This document shows positions 8,454 through 17,099 of a stretch of 64,000 bases of DNA, piece after piece. Location: positions 186,001 to 250,000 of the forward strand of contig JADJTM010000001.1 in assembly GCA_016711205.1 (NCBI GenBank), read 5' to 3'. Each line of letters begins with the position of its first letter. Positions within the stretch are counted from its first letter, which is position 1. Both the position numbers and the translations under genes were made by a program. The DNA is from Micropruina sp. Lineage in GTDB: Bacteria; Actinomycetota; Actinomycetes; Propionibacteriales; Propionibacteriaceae. The notes beneath the pieces were generated by a model. It saw only the letters and a program-made list of their open reading frames with translations. It made no database searches and had not been told where the DNA came from.

Positions 8454-9245
8454 ATGACGACGCCGATGATCCCCGAGCAGCGCCAGCAAGAGATCCTGCG
8501 CATGCTGCAGGGGGCCGGGGTGCTGAGCACCCGCGAGCTCACCGACGCCATGCGGGTCTCGCACATGACCGTGCGCCGCGACATCGCCGCGCTGGAGACG
8601 GCCGGCCTGGTGGTTGCGGTGCAGGGCGGGGTGCGGCTCGCCGACCGTCCGCTCAAGGAGCCACCGCGCGACCGGATCGTCCGCAGCGCACTCGAACTGC
8701 CGAGCAAACGCGCGATCGCCGCCGCTGCGGCAGCGAGGGTGCGCGACGGAAGCGTGGTCTTTCTGGACGCCGGTACCACCTGTGAAGCGGTGGTGCCGCA
8801 CCTGCTCACCCGCTCCGGGCTGACCGTGGTGACCAACGACTTCACCACCGTGGTCGCGCTCGCTCCACACGACCACATCGACGTCATCCATACCGGCGGG
8901 CTGGTCGACCACCACCGGCTCTCGGCGCACGGTCCGCTCGGGGTGGCGGTCGTGCGGCAGTTGGCGATCGATCTGTACCTGATGAGCGCCGGCACCTGGA
9001 GCGTGCCCGATGGGGTGACCGTGCCCGAAGCGGACACCGCCCTGCTCAAGCAGGCCGTGCTCGAGGTGAGCCACGCCAGCGCACTGCTGGCCGACAGCAG
9101 CAAGTTCGGCGCCTTCGAGCGCTACCGGGTGGCCAGACTCGCCGAACTCGACCTGGTGATCACCGACGATCGGCTACCGGACGAGGCGGCGGACGCGATC
9201 CGCGCCCCCGGCACCGAGGTGCAGTTGGTGTCGGCCTCGGCCTAG
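8454..9245 (+). CDS. DeoR/GlpR-family transcriptional regulator
   Basis: Sugar-phosphate-responsive repressor of 263 aa. The N-terminal winged helix (about 8-60) contains LSTRELTDAMRVSHMTVRRD. The C-terminal DeoR sensor domain contains VFLDAGTTCEAVVPHL, VVTNDF and LLADSSKFGAFERYRVA, the last being the conserved substrate-binding stretch. TAGGAGGA is six bases before ATG 8454; the longer upstream frame is rejected because it overlaps the eda promoter. Divergence from eda, the MFS carrier and the kinase predicts that it represses that group until a phosphorylated sugar acid appears. Confidence 0.93.
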   Translation: MTTPMIPEQRQQEILRMLQGAGVLSTRELTDAMRVSHMTVRRDIAALETAGLVVAVQGGVRLADRPLKEPPRDRIVRSALELPSKRAIAAAAAARVRDGSVVFLDAGTTCEAVVPHLLTRSGLTVVTNDFTTVVALAPHDHIDVIHTGGLVDHHRLSAHGPLGVAVVRQLAIDLYLMSAGTWSVPDGVTVPEADTALLKQAVLEVSHASALLADSSKFGAFERYRVARLAELDLVITDDRLPDEAADAIRAPGTEVQLVSASA

Positions 9246-9283
9246 CCGACAGGATCCGCTACACCGTCTGACGAGGCGCACGG

Positions 9284-10690
9284 CTACTCGGTCTCAAGCA
9301 GCGTCCCCACCAGAATGATCAACACGTCGCGGCCCAGTTCGGTGCCCATCAGCCGGCCACTCTCGTGCCGCCACAAGCCGTGATCGGCGAACGTGGCGAT
9401 CCACTCGGCGAAGTACTGGTCGCTGATGTCATGCAGGAACCCGTCATGCCCGAGGCCCAGCGGCTCGTCGTCCGGGTCGGATTCGAGAATGCCACGCCAG
9501 GTGTTTGCAGGACTGTCCCACCACAGGTCAGCCAGGTCGTCGGGATGGATGGGCTCGCCGTACTCGGCGTCGATGTGCGTGAGGGTGACGATCGCCAGGT
9601 CGACGTATTCAGCGTCGTCCCAGCCGGCGAGGAGCGGTACGGACGCTTGGAGGAACAGGCGCACCCACCCGTCCGGATCGGTCGGCACTGCGGACGGATC
9701 GAAGCGCGCCGTCCGGCCCGAGAGGGCGATCAAGCCAGTGCTCAGTGCCGGTCGCCACAGGCGTTCCAGCGCGTAGGACTCGGTGGCCGATCGCCATTGC
9801 GGCACGTCGGGCACGGACTGCCGGGGTCGATCTGGAGCAACTGTGGCCCTTCTCTGTGCCCTGAGCCGGTCCCACTCGTTCAACTTCAGATCGGCGTACG
9901 CCTGCTTGGCGACGGCTGGACGAAGCGTGTCGGTGGCGGTGATCGCCTTGCCGTCGCCCACCCACTCGGCCAGCGCCAGCATGCTCCGCACGAATCCTGA
10001 CGCTCGCGCCTGGGCTGCACTGGCGGCCCGGTCCAGGGGTTCGGGTAGCAGCAGCGCACCGCGCTCGTCGAACCGGAACAGTGGTGAGTCGGGAAGCGCG
10101 GCCGGGTCGAGGTAGGGCAGATGCCAATCTGCGCCATCGTCCGATTCCTCGCCGGATGGCAGCCGCGAGATGGGCCAATGCTCGCTTTGTTGCAGCCGGA
10201 GTTCGTCGGGCTGGGCGTTCCAGGCCTCCACGATGTGCTGCATCCGCCGGTTCGCCTCGTCGAGGTCGGGAACGTCGTCGAGGTTGATGCCGATCCCACT
10301 GCCAAAGCCCAGCAATTGCTTGGCGGTGCCGAAGCGGCTCTCGTCCGCGCAGGCCGCGGCCATCTTCGGTGCGGCCTTCTTCGCCTCGCGGCGCAGCTGC
10401 GCTGGTTGCGCGGACGCGGCCGCCATGCGTCCGGTGCTGCGTAGGAAGCTCCACAGGGTGTCCAGCGATTGGACCAGGGCATCAACGTCCGGCGAGTCGG
10501 ACGGGCCGTGTGCCGGCCAACGCACCAGCATCAGGTGCTCGGCGCTGCCAGCCGGCCACTGATTGGCGGGCAGGTCGTCGTGGTCCGCGCGCAGGCGCAG
10601 CGTCAGCGCGACCAGTTCGGCATCCAGGGTTCGCTTGCGGCCGCGTGCCCAAGCGGCCGCGTGCCTCAGCAGCAGTTCGTACTCCTCCAC
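9284..10690 (-). CDS. Hypothetical protein related to pRiA4b ORF-3-associated domains
   Basis: Soluble protein of 468 aa if it starts at the GTG at 10690 (VEEYELLLRHAAAWARG). The same frame stays open to 11026, but that stretch is low-complexity and overlaps the ZIP gene. The segment LALAEWVGDGKAITATDTLR resembles the repeated module found in actinobacterial proteins annotated with pRiA4b ORF-3 or SEC-C domains. A second characteristic part is SATESYALERLWRPALSTGL followed by DGWVRLFLQ. RFGTAKQLLGFGSGIGIN also fits those proteins. No catalytic motif, signal peptide or membrane segment is visible, and the function is unknown. It stands alone between the DeoR gene and the ZIP transporter. Confidence 0.7.
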   Translation of the reverse strand: MEEYELLLRHAAAWARGRKRTLDAELVALTLRLRADHDDLPANQWPAGSAEHLMLVRWPAHGPSDSPDVDALVQSLDTLWSFLRSTGRMAAASAQPAQLRREAKKAAPKMAAACADESRFGTAKQLLGFGSGIGINLDDVPDLDEANRRMQHIVEAWNAQPDELRLQQSEHWPISRLPSGEESDDGADWHLPYLDPAALPDSPLFRFDERGALLLPEPLDRAASAAQARASGFVRSMLALAEWVGDGKAITATDTLRPAVAKQAYADLKLNEWDRLRAQRRATVAPDRPRQSVPDVPQWRSATESYALERLWRPALSTGLIALSGRTARFDPSAVPTDPDGWVRLFLQASVPLLAGWDDAEYVDLAIVTLTHIDAEYGEPIHPDDLADLWWDSPANTWRGILESDPDDEPLGLGHDGFLHDISDQYFAEWIATFADHGLWRHESGRLMGTELGRDVLIILVGTLLETE

Positions 10691-10856
10691 CCGGCGATTC
10701 TCCCAGAGTCGCAGGATCTGCCCGAGGCGTTCGCAGCGACGAACCGAGGTGGATCGGCTCGACCAACGGCAACATGCCGCGAGCTTCAGCCCATGAACAC
10801 TGGACGAATCGTCCCAAAGGCGCCAACAGGTCGCAGATCTGGGCCAGCATGGCCCC

Positions 10857-11558
10857 ATGTGGGCTGCGTTGGGTTGGGGTGCGCTGGCTGCCGGCTCGGT
10901 CGTGATCGGAGCGGCGCTCGGCCTGTTGCGCAGGTGGCACAACGGCGTGGTCGGCTTCGTGCTCGCCTTCGGCGCCGGTGCACTGATCTCGAGCGTGGCG
11001 TACGAACTCGTCGAGGACGGCATCAACAGCGGCGGACCGTGGCCGCTGGGTCTCGGCCTGGCGCTGGGTGCGCTCGTCTTCTACTTCGCCGACCAGGAGC
11101 TGGAGCGGCGGACGTCCGGGTCGTCGGGTGGGCTGCCGCTGGCGCTCGGCGCACTGCTGGACGGCATCCCCGAGCAGTTGGTGGTGGGGCTCGGCATCGC
11201 CTCCGGCGGGGGCGTCAGCCTGGCCCTGCTCGGCTCGGTGTTCGTGTCGAACCTGCCCGAGGGCCTCGCGTCCTCGGCGGCGATGCGTGACGCGGGGCGT
11301 TCGAAGGGCCAGATCCTCGGACTGTGGACGCTCGTCGCGGTCTGTTGCACCGCCGCCACCGTCGCCGGCTACGGCCTGGCCGAGGTGCTGCCGAACGAGT
11401 TCGCCACCGGCGTCAACGGCTTCGCGGCCGGGGCGCTGCTGGTAATGCTGACGGACTCGATGATCCCGGACGCCGAGACCAAGGCGCCCGGCAAGGCGGG
11501 GTTGGCCACGGTGCTCGGCTTCGCGACGGCGATGTCTCTGTCACTGCTTGCCACGTGA
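10857..11558 (+). CDS. ZIP-family metal transporter
   Basis: Membrane protein of 233 aa with about eight hydrophobic segments. The two ZIP metal-binding helices are recognisable as LDGIPEQLVVGLGIA (about 101-115) and VSNLPEGLASSAAM (about 129-142), variants of the HNxPEG motif. The histidine of the first motif is replaced by aspartate. ZIP proteins move Zn, Fe or Mn into the cytoplasm. A CmtR-like sensor and a cation exporter follow on the same strand, so the region looks like a metal-homeostasis group, but the sensor has its own promoter. Metal specificity cannot be read from the sequence. Confidence 0.85.
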   Translation: MWAALGWGALAAGSVVIGAALGLLRRWHNGVVGFVLAFGAGALISSVAYELVEDGINSGGPWPLGLGLALGALVFYFADQELERRTSGSSGGLPLALGALLDGIPEQLVVGLGIASGGGVSLALLGSVFVSNLPEGLASSAAMRDAGRSKGQILGLWTLVAVCCTAATVAGYGLAEVLPNEFATGVNGFAAGALLVMLTDSMIPDAETKAPGKAGLATVLGFATAMSLSLLAT

Positions 11559-11566
11559 CGCGATCG

Positions 11567-11584
11567 GTACACGTATAGCTGTAC
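11567..11584. promoter_or_regulatory. Operator/promoter of the CmtR-like gene
   Basis: GTACA and TGTAC form an inverted repeat separated by 8 bp. A -10-like TACTAT at 11582-11587 overlaps its right arm and ends six bases before the ATG at 11594, which suggests a leaderless transcript that is repressed when the palindrome is occupied. Inferred from position. Confidence 0.5.
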
Positions 11585-11593
11585 TATCGCGCC

Positions 11594-11935
11594 ATGACCA
11601 CGACAGTCGCCCTCAGGCACACCGAGGCGGTGTCCCGGCTGGGCCGTGCACTCTCCGATTCGACCAGGGTGCAGATACTGCTGGCCCTGCGGCAGGCACC
11701 GGCCCTCCCATCGCACCTGGCCGAGGCGCTGGGCGTGTCACGGCAGGTCATCTCGAACCAACTCGCATGCCTGCGGGGTTGCGGCCTGGTCGAGGCGGCC
11801 AAGGACGGACGCCGCGTCTGGTACCGGTTGGCCTCTCCCCAGCTGACCGGCGCATTGGACGAGCTGCTGCAGGTCACGCTCGTGGTCGACCCCGAGTGCT
11901 GCTCGGGACAGGAGTGCACGTGCAGCCCCTCGTGA
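11594..11935 (+). CDS. ArsR-family metal sensor, CmtR-like
   Basis: Winged-helix repressor of 113 aa. The recognition region is LAEALGVSRQVISNQLACLRGCGLV. Two cysteines, C59 and C63, lie in the ACLRGC helix exactly as in the Cd/Pb sensor CmtR (Cys57/Cys61), and the tail ends in PECCSGQECTC (C102, C103, C108, C110), matching the third CmtR ligand Cys102 with extra cysteines. Metal binding would release DNA and allow expression of itself and the next gene, which begins six bases or fewer downstream. Cd(II)/Pb(II) sensing is inferred from the ligand pattern; the richer tail could alter preference. Confidence 0.9.
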   Translation: MTTTVALRHTEAVSRLGRALSDSTRVQILLALRQAPALPSHLAEALGVSRQVISNQLACLRGCGLVEAAKDGRRVWYRLASPQLTGALDELLQVTLVVDPECCSGQECTCSPS

Positions 11936-11940
11936 TCGTT

Positions 11941-12639
11941 ATGCCGACTCCCGACCCGGCCCGTCGGCAGGTGCTGCGCCGGCGCGTCCGGCTGATCGTG
12001 GCCGCCACCATCGGCTACAACGTGATCGAGGCGGTCGTCGCACTGACGGCCGGCCGCATCGCGTCGTCCACCGCGTTGGTGGCCTTCGGGCTGGATTCGA
12101 TCGTGGAGGTGTTGTCGGCGGCCGCCGTCGCCTGGCAGTTCGCCGTCGCCGATCATGAGCGACGCGAGCGGGTGGCCATGCGCGTGATCGCCGTGTCGTT
12201 CTTCGGTCTCGCGCTGTTCGTGACGTACCACGCCGTCCGCAGCCTGGTGCTGCACGAACCGGCCGAGCACTCACTGCCCGGCCTCGTGCTGGCCGCGGTC
12301 AGCCTGGTGGTGATGCCGTTCCTGTCATGGGCCGAACGCCGCACCGGAGCTGAACTGGGCTCCCGCTCTGCGGTCGCCGACTCGAAGCAAACGCTGCTGT
12401 GCACCTATCTCTCCGCGGTGCTGCTGGTGGGCCTGGCCGTCAACAGCCTGTTCGGCTGGTGGTGGGCCGACCCGGTCGCCGCCCTGGTCATCGCAGCGGT
12501 CGCGGTCAAAGAGGGCCGCGACGCGTGGCGCGGCGACGCCTGCTGCAGCTCGCCGGTGGATGCCGAGGACACGGCGGGTGGTGCGGGCGGGCTTTCGAGT
12601 GGATCCGCCGAGCACTGCGACCAGGACTGCTGCGACTGA
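11941..12639 (+). CDS. Cation diffusion facilitator-like exporter with Cys-rich tail
   Basis: Membrane protein of 232 aa from the ATG at 11941, with six predicted segments. In-frame GTG codons at 11914, 11920 and 11932 are alternative starts, the last giving a GTGA overlap with the sensor gene. The metal-site helices are recognisable as AFGLDSIVEVLSA and VADSKQTLLCTYLSA, the latter a CDF-type D-x-x-x pattern with a cysteine. FGWWWADPVAALVIA is typical of the CDF-like proteins paired with CmtR genes. The tail holds DACCSSP and ends CDQDCCD, probably a metal-binding segment. Predicted to export Cd, Pb or Zn under control of the upstream sensor. Confidence 0.87.
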   Translation: MPTPDPARRQVLRRRVRLIVAATIGYNVIEAVVALTAGRIASSTALVAFGLDSIVEVLSAAAVAWQFAVADHERRERVAMRVIAVSFFGLALFVTYHAVRSLVLHEPAEHSLPGLVLAAVSLVVMPFLSWAERRTGAELGSRSAVADSKQTLLCTYLSAVLLVGLAVNSLFGWWWADPVAALVIAAVAVKEGRDAWRGDACCSSPVDAEDTAGGAGGLSSGSAEHCDQDCCD

Positions 12640-12740
12640 CATCCAGTCCGGACTCGTACCACGCAAAGTTCGCCCGCCAGCATCACCGAGCGGCGCAGGC
12701 ATTTTGACTCATTTGGGTGAGTGGGGCACATGCTGAGGAC

Positions 12741-13676
12741 ATGACGACTTTCGTCGAAACCTTCAGTGGTCAGCACGACCGCGAGCGTGTGCTCAGCGAC
12801 ATTCTGCGGCGGCGAACCGGTGCGCCGGGCACGACCTTGATCGCCCACGTCGAGCGGGGCAGCCTGGCGGTCGTCGGGGTGCATGAACTGCCCACGCCCA
12901 CGCCCCTGCTCGATGACCAGCACAACTTCGGTGGCGCGCATGTGGGTCAACTCAGCGAGGTGTTGCGCGAGGTGGCGCATGCGCTCGTCCCTGAGCGCAC
13001 CTGGGACGGTCATCGTGGGGGCGAAATGACGGGCGAGCTGGTCACCGTCGTGTGTCGCGAGGGGCCGGCGTCCATCAGCCCACTCGAACTGCAGTACTGG
13101 TGGGGGTGGCGCTACAGCAACCACCTCACGCAGGCCTTCCATGGCGACGTCTACGTGGTGACCCCCGAAGGCTGGGCGGCCTTGCTGGGCGAATGGCGCG
13201 GACGCACGCCCGCGCTGCCCACTGGCGAGCGGCAGCAGCCGTCGCAGCGGCCGGTGATCGATGCCGAGGGCATTCTGTCCGACGCCGCCACGGCCCTGCT
13301 GGCACCGCGTCCGCGCGAGTGTCTGCTCTGCTACGTGCTGCGCATGATCGACGAGTTCGGCTGCTCGTGTACCTTGCGGTTCGCCCGGCACTATCGCGAC
13401 GTGCGGGCACCGCGAGCCGCCGGGCTGGAGCGAAGGCTGGGCAGCAAGGGCGGCTCCTGCGACTGCGAGATCTTCCTGAACGGGTACGACCTGCGGACGC
13501 AGTTCAAGGTGCGTGAGAGCCCATCCGAGCGTGCGACCGGTGACCCACCGGAGGACCCGTTCGACCTGTGGGTCGATGACGACGAGCTTCGGTGGCCGGA
13601 CGATCCGCCGGCGTGCCTTGGTGTGCGAGCCGGGTCCACGCGACCGTGCGGCCTGTGGTGCGCCTCAGGGCGGTAA
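12741..13676 (+). CDS. DUF2695-containing protein
   Basis: Protein of 311 aa. The C-terminal part (about 190-260) is a DUF2695 module: ECLLCYVLRMIDEFGCSC, then RAPRAAGLERRLGSKGG and CDCEIFLNGY. Its conserved cysteines suggest a metal site. The first 180 residues are less familiar, with a WWGWRYSNHLTQAF segment. No signal peptide or membrane segment. ATG 12741 is preferred over an upstream in-frame codon at 12717. It is flanked by the metal exporter and a toxin-antitoxin pair but has no visible functional link to either. Function unknown. Confidence 0.75.
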   Translation: MTTFVETFSGQHDRERVLSDILRRRTGAPGTTLIAHVERGSLAVVGVHELPTPTPLLDDQHNFGGAHVGQLSEVLREVAHALVPERTWDGHRGGEMTGELVTVVCREGPASISPLELQYWWGWRYSNHLTQAFHGDVYVVTPEGWAALLGEWRGRTPALPTGERQQPSQRPVIDAEGILSDAATALLAPRPRECLLCYVLRMIDEFGCSCTLRFARHYRDVRAPRAAGLERRLGSKGGSCDCEIFLNGYDLRTQFKVRESPSERATGDPPEDPFDLWVDDDELRWPDDPPACLGVRAGSTRPCGLWCASGR

Positions 13677-13720
13677 GGGCGTGCAACTGAATGTGTAGAG
13701 TCGTGTGTGAGGAGGCACAC

Positions 13721-13945
13721 ATGGCGACCAACCTGGCTATCGACCCCGAGTTGCTGAACCATGCGTTGGCTGTCAGCGGCGCGAAGACGAAGAAGGAAGC
13801 GGTGAGCATGGCCCTGCGTGAGTTCATCGCTCGGCGGGAACAGGCGGCGATCGTGAATGCGTTCGGCACCCTCGACTGGAACGACTCGTACGACCATCGC
13901 GCCGACCGGCGTGCGCGCGACGTCACTCTCCGCCTGGTCGAGTGA
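13721..13945 (+). CDS. vapB: VapB-family antitoxin
   Basis: 74-aa ribbon-helix-helix-like antitoxin. NLAIDPELLNHALAVSGAKTKKEAV is the DNA-binding N-terminus of VapB proteins, and the acidic/aromatic tail LDWNDSYDHRADRRAR is the part that wraps the toxin. GAGGAGG lies seven bases before ATG 13721. The stop overlaps the toxin start (GTGA), the usual arrangement for coupled translation. Normally VapB with VapC represses this promoter. Confidence 0.9.
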   Translation: MATNLAIDPELLNHALAVSGAKTKKEAVSMALREFIARREQAAIVNAFGTLDWNDSYDHRADRRARDVTLRLVE

Positions 13946-14352
13946 CCCGGCTGCTCGTCGACACCAGCGTGTGGTCGCTGGCCTACCGTCGCGATACGCC
14001 GCTGGACGCGCCGTCCGTCCGGGCGCTTCGGTCAGCGCTACTCGACGGTGACGATGTGTTCACCACCGGAATCATCCTGCTCGAACTGCTGCGCGGCTTC
14101 GTTCCGGCGCGTGTGCAGCAACGCCTCGCGCATGACCTGGCTGTGCTGCCTCTCATCGAACCGACCCGCGACGACTACGTGGCGGCTGCCGGCCTGGCCA
14201 ACGAATGCCGGCGGGCGGGCGTCCAGTTGAACTCGGTGGATGCGTTGATCGCCCAGCTGGCGATTGCCCACGACCTGTTGCTGATGACCACCGACGGCGA
14301 CTTCGCGCATGCCGCACGCGTGATTCCCCTTCGGCTGTGGCGACCTGCCTGA
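13942..14352 (+). CDS. vapC: VapC-family PIN-domain ribonuclease toxin
   Basis: PIN-domain endoribonuclease of 136 aa with the acidic residues of the active site all present: D7 in LLVDTSVW, E48 in IILLELLRG, D100 in NSVDALIAQ, and D118/D120 in TTDGDF. VapC toxins cleave tRNA or rRNA when released from VapB. GTG start overlaps the vapB stop. The gene is intact; an inverted-end repeat element begins 17 bp after its stop codon. The RNA target is unknown. Confidence 0.92.
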   Translation: MTRLLVDTSVWSLAYRRDTPLDAPSVRALRSALLDGDDVFTTGIILLELLRGFVPARVQQRLAHDLAVLPLIEPTRDDYVAAAGLANECRRAGVQLNSVDALIAQLAIAHDLLLMTTDGDFAHAARVIPLRLWRPA

Positions 14353-14368
14353 TCAGGGATTCGGGCTG

Positions 14369-14530
14369 AGCCCGGATCCACCGATGGGCGCCGTTGCGAG
14401 CGGCCCCAGACGGGTGGGCTGGGCAGCCGGTCCGCGCGAGGGCATACCGGGTCGTCTGTTGAGCGTGGCCGGCGCACCCAGGGTGCCCGGATGGGGCCGC
14501 GCAGTAAGCGCAGATCGGTGGATTCGGGCT
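14369..14530 (-). repeat. 160-bp element with inverted ends, copy 1
   Basis: 162-bp block whose ends are inverted repeats, AGCCCGGATCCACCGAT at 14369 and its near-complement ending at 14530 (16 of 17 match). A second, roughly 90% identical copy lies in opposite orientation at 62061-62221. The left end is part of a hairpin, GGATTCGGGCT g AGCCCGGATCC at 14357-14379. It replaces the 3' end of the adjacent monooxygenase gene, whose frame reads through it. No transposase inside: MITE-like. Confidence 0.75.
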
Positions 14531-15701
14531 GATGATCAAGCGCACGGTCGTTGCGCCGGCCAGCGCCCACCCGTCGATCACCTGCAGTTCGTCGGCCATC
14601 GCGACGTTCAACCCGCCCAATAACTCCACGATGCGCCGGTCGTCCCACGTCATGGCGGCGATCTCGTCGCCGGCCCGCAGAATCGGCAACGTGAGCCGGT
14701 CCCTGGTCGCCTCGTAGTCACCGAACGCCTCCGCTGTGTCCACTCCGTTGCGCCAGTGCACAATCGCCTTCGCCAACAGCTCGGCGTCCCGCAGCGCGTC
14801 GGTCAAGCCGTGCGCGCTGATCGGGTCCTTCCACGAGCCTGCGTCCCCGACCAGAGCCCAACCGGGTCCCCACGCCGGGCGCAGAAAACCGGGCTGGCCG
14901 GTGAAGGTGCGCACGGGGGCCCGCAGCCGGCCCGCAGCCACCAGTTGCGCCGTCGCCGGTGAGGTGGCGGCGACCACCTCACGCAGCACGGCGACCCCGC
15001 CTCGTCCGAGGCGCTCGGGCGTGCTGCCGGCGAAGACGCAGGTCAACCCGTCGTTGGTGGGAATCAGGCCCACGGCGGTGCCCGGCCGGTAGCCCCACTG
15101 ATATCCGTCGGCGGCCACACCGCTGGCGTAGCCGTAGCTGACCGCGCAGGTGTGCGCGACGCGGTGAGTGGTCGGCGCATGCACCAGCCGCGCGACGCTC
15201 GAGCGCCGTCCGTCCGCACCCACCACGAGCGACGTCCGCACCGTCTCGACCCGCCCGGCACGGTCGCGGGTGACGACGCCCACCACCTGCTCCCGATCCT
15301 CGATCAGGTCGATCACCGTGGTGCCGTAGCGCACCTCGGCGCCCGCCCGGACGGCCGCATCGATCAGAATCGGGTCGAGCACCGTCCGGCGGGGAGCGAA
15401 GAGTGCCGGGACGCCGTCCGCAGCCTTGATCGGCACGGTCACGGCCCGTCTGTGTAGTGGAACGTGGCCGTCCGGATCGGTGGAGTACCGGCCTCGATCA
15501 CCCGATCGAGAGTCCCCAGCGGTGCAGCTGCCGCACTCCGCCGCGCATCAACGCGTGCGTCGAGAGGGTGTCGGTGCCTGGCCGGTCCCGGTCCAGTACG
15601 AGCACCGAGAGGCCCGCCTTCGCCAGCAGCATCGCCGTGGCGGCGCCGGCCGCCCGGGCGCCGACCACGGCCACGTCCACGGACCGGTCGAACGATGACA
15701 T
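14531..15701 (-). pseudogene. Broken FAD-dependent monooxygenase/geranylgeranyl-reductase-like gene
   Basis: The N-terminus from ATG 15701 reads [23 protein letters not shown], a FAD-binding GxGxxG-like start, and continues to HRWGLSIG-stop. Homology resumes in another frame: one base appears missing near 15510 and another near 15443, after which PIKAADGVPALFAPRRTVLD, VVGADGRRSSVARL and WALVGDAGSWKDPISAHG (the second FAD site) read normally. The frame then enters the inverted-end element and stops only at 14153, inside vapC on the other strand, so the original C-terminus is gone. Two frameshifts plus a replaced end make it a likely pseudogene. The family oxidises or reduces aromatic or isoprenoid substrates; the exact one is unknown. 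Confidence 0.75.
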
Positions 15702-15725
15702 GAGCGCCTGCCCCGATTCGCGTGG

Positions 15726-16285
15726 TCAGCCGGCGTCGACGGTGACCGGCACGCCGGCGGTGAGCACGTCCAACACCGCCGAGCGCGCCTGCGACTGCTC
15801 CAGAGGTCGAGGTCGGTCAGATCGGCGCCGTGCAGCTCGCGGCTCGAAAGGCCGAAGCCCCGCGGGTCGTAGCGCACGTAGCGGTACCGGGCGCCGAGGC
15901 CACGGACCCAATGCCCCCAGATCGGGCTGGTTGCGGTGTCCTTGTCCACCTGGGTGAGCCAGGTCGCCGTCTTGACCAGGGTCGGCCCCCTGCCCGTTTC
16001 GGCCACGGCCAGCGAACCGCCGCCGGTGACGTCGACGAAGCGAATGGACGTGGCCTGGGCCGGGTCCGGTGGCGCAGGCGCACCCTCGGACGGCGCGGCG
16101 GGGCGGGCCAGTGCTCTGCGATCGCTCGCGCCCAGCTTGCGCAGCAGCGAAGACACGTGGGTCTCGACCGTGCGCACCGACACCACCAGTTCGGCCGCGA
16201 TCTCGGCGTTGGACCAGCGCTGCTGGACCAGCGCCAGCACCGTCCGTTCGCGTGGGGTCAGGGCCTGCCCGGACGAATCCGCCAT
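15726..16285 (-). pseudogene. Truncated LuxR-HTH / alpha-beta hydrolase fusion
   Basis: From ATG 16285 the protein starts with a LuxR-type helix-turn-helix ([20 protein letters not shown], then [19 protein letters not shown], residues 8-55). The beginning of an alpha/beta-hydrolase domain follows ([29 protein letters not shown]). After DLTDLDLW near 15800 the frame breaks and only a short piece ([19 protein letters not shown], another frame) remains before 15726. The nucleophile-serine elbow and the rest of the hydrolase are missing. Intact relatives couple the two domains in one regulator-like protein. The next gene on this strand is the broken monooxygenase, so two neighbours have decayed together. 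Confidence 0.7.
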
Positions 16286-16371
16286 GCCGCCGAGCCTCGC
16301 ACCACGAGCGGCGCGGGTGAAGGGGCGCCGTCGGCAACGCCCCGACCGGCCACCTCCCGTCCGGGGTGCGC

Positions 16372-17067
16372 CTACAGCAGCGCCGCACCGACCAGATAGC
16401 TCGATCCCATGGCCGCCAGGCCGATGAACACCGACCGCAGCAGGGTCTGCCAAATGCTGGTGTGCCCCAGCTTGGCCAGCACCAGCGACGTGGCGGCGAG
16501 TGCACCGGCCACAGCCAGCACGGTGTACTCGTCGCGCCATGAGCCCGGCACGACCACCGAGATCACAATCGGAACCGCCGCGCCGAGCAGAAAGGCCAAC
16601 CCGGCCCAGACGGAGGTGGCGATGGCGCCGCCGAGGGTCATCCGCTCGTCGAAGCCCTCGAGCTCGAGCTGCGCGTCCAGGCTGTCCACCGCGTGGAGTT
16701 CTTCGGCCACCTGGCGGGCGGTGGCCGAGGTCAGCCCCTTCTGCTCGTAGTACCCGACGAGCTCGGCGATCTGTTCCTCGGGCTCGAGTTCGAGTCGCCG
16801 TTGCTCCTCCTTGGCGGCCCGGCGCTCGGCGTCCCGGTCGGCCAGGGCGGAGCTGAGGGCGACGCACGCGACCGACAGGGCACCGGCGAAAGACGCCATC
16901 AGAATGATCGGCTGCCACAGGTTCGCCACGTTGTCGCCGCCATAGAGACCCTGGCTGAAGCCTGAGATGGCCAGGATGCCGTCGTTGACATGCTCCACCT
17001 CGCCGCGCACGCTGGCCGGATCGAGACGCAGGCCGAGTCGCCGCCGCCAGCCGTTCGGAGATGCCAC
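16372..17067 (-). CDS. VIT1/CCC1-family transporter, paralogue 1
   Basis: 231-aa membrane protein of the vacuolar iron transporter family. The first segment carries [20 protein letters not shown] (about 24-43). A long cytoplasmic helical hairpin rich in E and R (about 80-130, [20 protein letters not shown]) is the metal-binding region of this family, and three C-terminal segments follow, ending [10 protein letters not shown]. Members move Fe or Mn across membranes. A close paralogue lies at 19328-20020 on the same strand, with a hydrolase and an oxidoreductase gene between them. Metal and direction of transport are not determinable here. Confidence 0.88.
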   Translation of the reverse strand: MASPNGWRRRLGLRLDPASVRGEVEHVNDGILAISGFSQGLYGGDNVANLWQPIILMASFAGALSVACVALSSALADRDAERRAAKEEQRRLELEPEEQIAELVGYYEQKGLTSATARQVAEELHAVDSLDAQLELEGFDERMTLGGAIATSVWAGLAFLLGAAVPIVISVVVPGSWRDEYTVLAVAGALAATSLVLAKLGHTSIWQTLLRSVFIGLAAMGSSYLVGAALL

Positions 17068-17099
17068 GGCAGCAGTGTGCCAGCAGAGGTGCCGTTGGC

